A DNA stretch of 12,593 nt from Puniceicoccales bacterium. Its GTDB lineage: Bacteria > Verrucomicrobiota > Verrucomicrobiia > Opitutales > UBA953. The translations under genes and the position numbers were made by a program. Numbering within the stretch: the first letter of the stretch is position 1; each line of letters begins with the position of its first letter. The notes under the pieces were generated by a model. It was not told where the DNA came from, did no database searches, and was given only the letters and a program-made list of their open reading frames with translations. The stretch covers positions 1 through 12,593 of the forward strand of contig JAITXH010000007.1 in NCBI GenBank assembly GCA_031284845.1, read 5' to 3'. This document shows, piece by piece, positions 12,590-12,593 of this stretch.

Positions 12590-12593
12590 GCAG

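Overview
This 12.6 kb, GC-rich window looks like ordinary bacterial chromosome carrying ten recognisable protein genes, plus one roughly 580-bp non-coding element of unusual symmetry. The organism is most likely a member of the Verrucomicrobiota (perhaps Opitutales). This is inferred from GC-rich codon use, the classical menaquinone enzymes MenD and MenA, a carboxynorspermidine dehydrogenase, a FmdB zinc-ribbon protein, a RodZ-like helix-turn-helix membrane protein, and the near-absence of Shine-Dalgarno sequences. No 16S or other strict taxonomic marker is present, so the assignment is only an inference.

Layout. Positions 1-133 hold a tRNA-like 3' end (T-arm and acceptor 3' strand) with no matching 5' half. 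On the + strand follow an M20-family dipeptidase (134-1558) and serA (1650-3242). From 3243 to 4046 there is no gene; 3303-3883 is a large, nearly symmetrical inverted-repeat element with terminal inverted repeats and three mirrored pairs of small hairpins, and no transposase. Then come a carboxynorspermidine dehydrogenase (4047-5249) and menD (5320-7068). On the - strand lie a secreted glycine-rich protein (7137-8027) and acpS (8171-8584). On the + strand again come fmdB (8803-9030), a secreted TPR protein (9104-10081), a site-2-protease-like M50 peptidase (10078-10767), a RodZ-like protein (10835-11668) and menA (11699-12589).

How the genes fit together. Most are housekeeping genes: serine synthesis (serA), phosphopantetheinylation of acyl carrier protein (acpS), polyamine synthesis (carboxynorspermidine dehydrogenase, whose usual decarboxylase partner is not here), peptide turnover (M20) and menaquinone synthesis (menD for the first committed SEPHCHC step, menA for prenylation). 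fmdB, the TPR gene, the M50 gene, the RodZ-like gene and menA are closely spaced and could be one transcription unit, with a 4-bp ATGA overlap between the TPR and M50 genes. menD and the glycine-rich gene are convergent, and acpS and fmdB are divergent.

I see no new multi-gene defence or biosynthetic system. The best candidate for something undescribed is the non-coding palindromic element at 3303-3883, whose two arms differ by substitutions that keep the hairpins paired. Secondary points of interest are the tRNA-like remnant at the left edge, the glycine-run secreted protein, the Cys/His-rich tail on FmdB and the general lack of Shine-Dalgarno sites.
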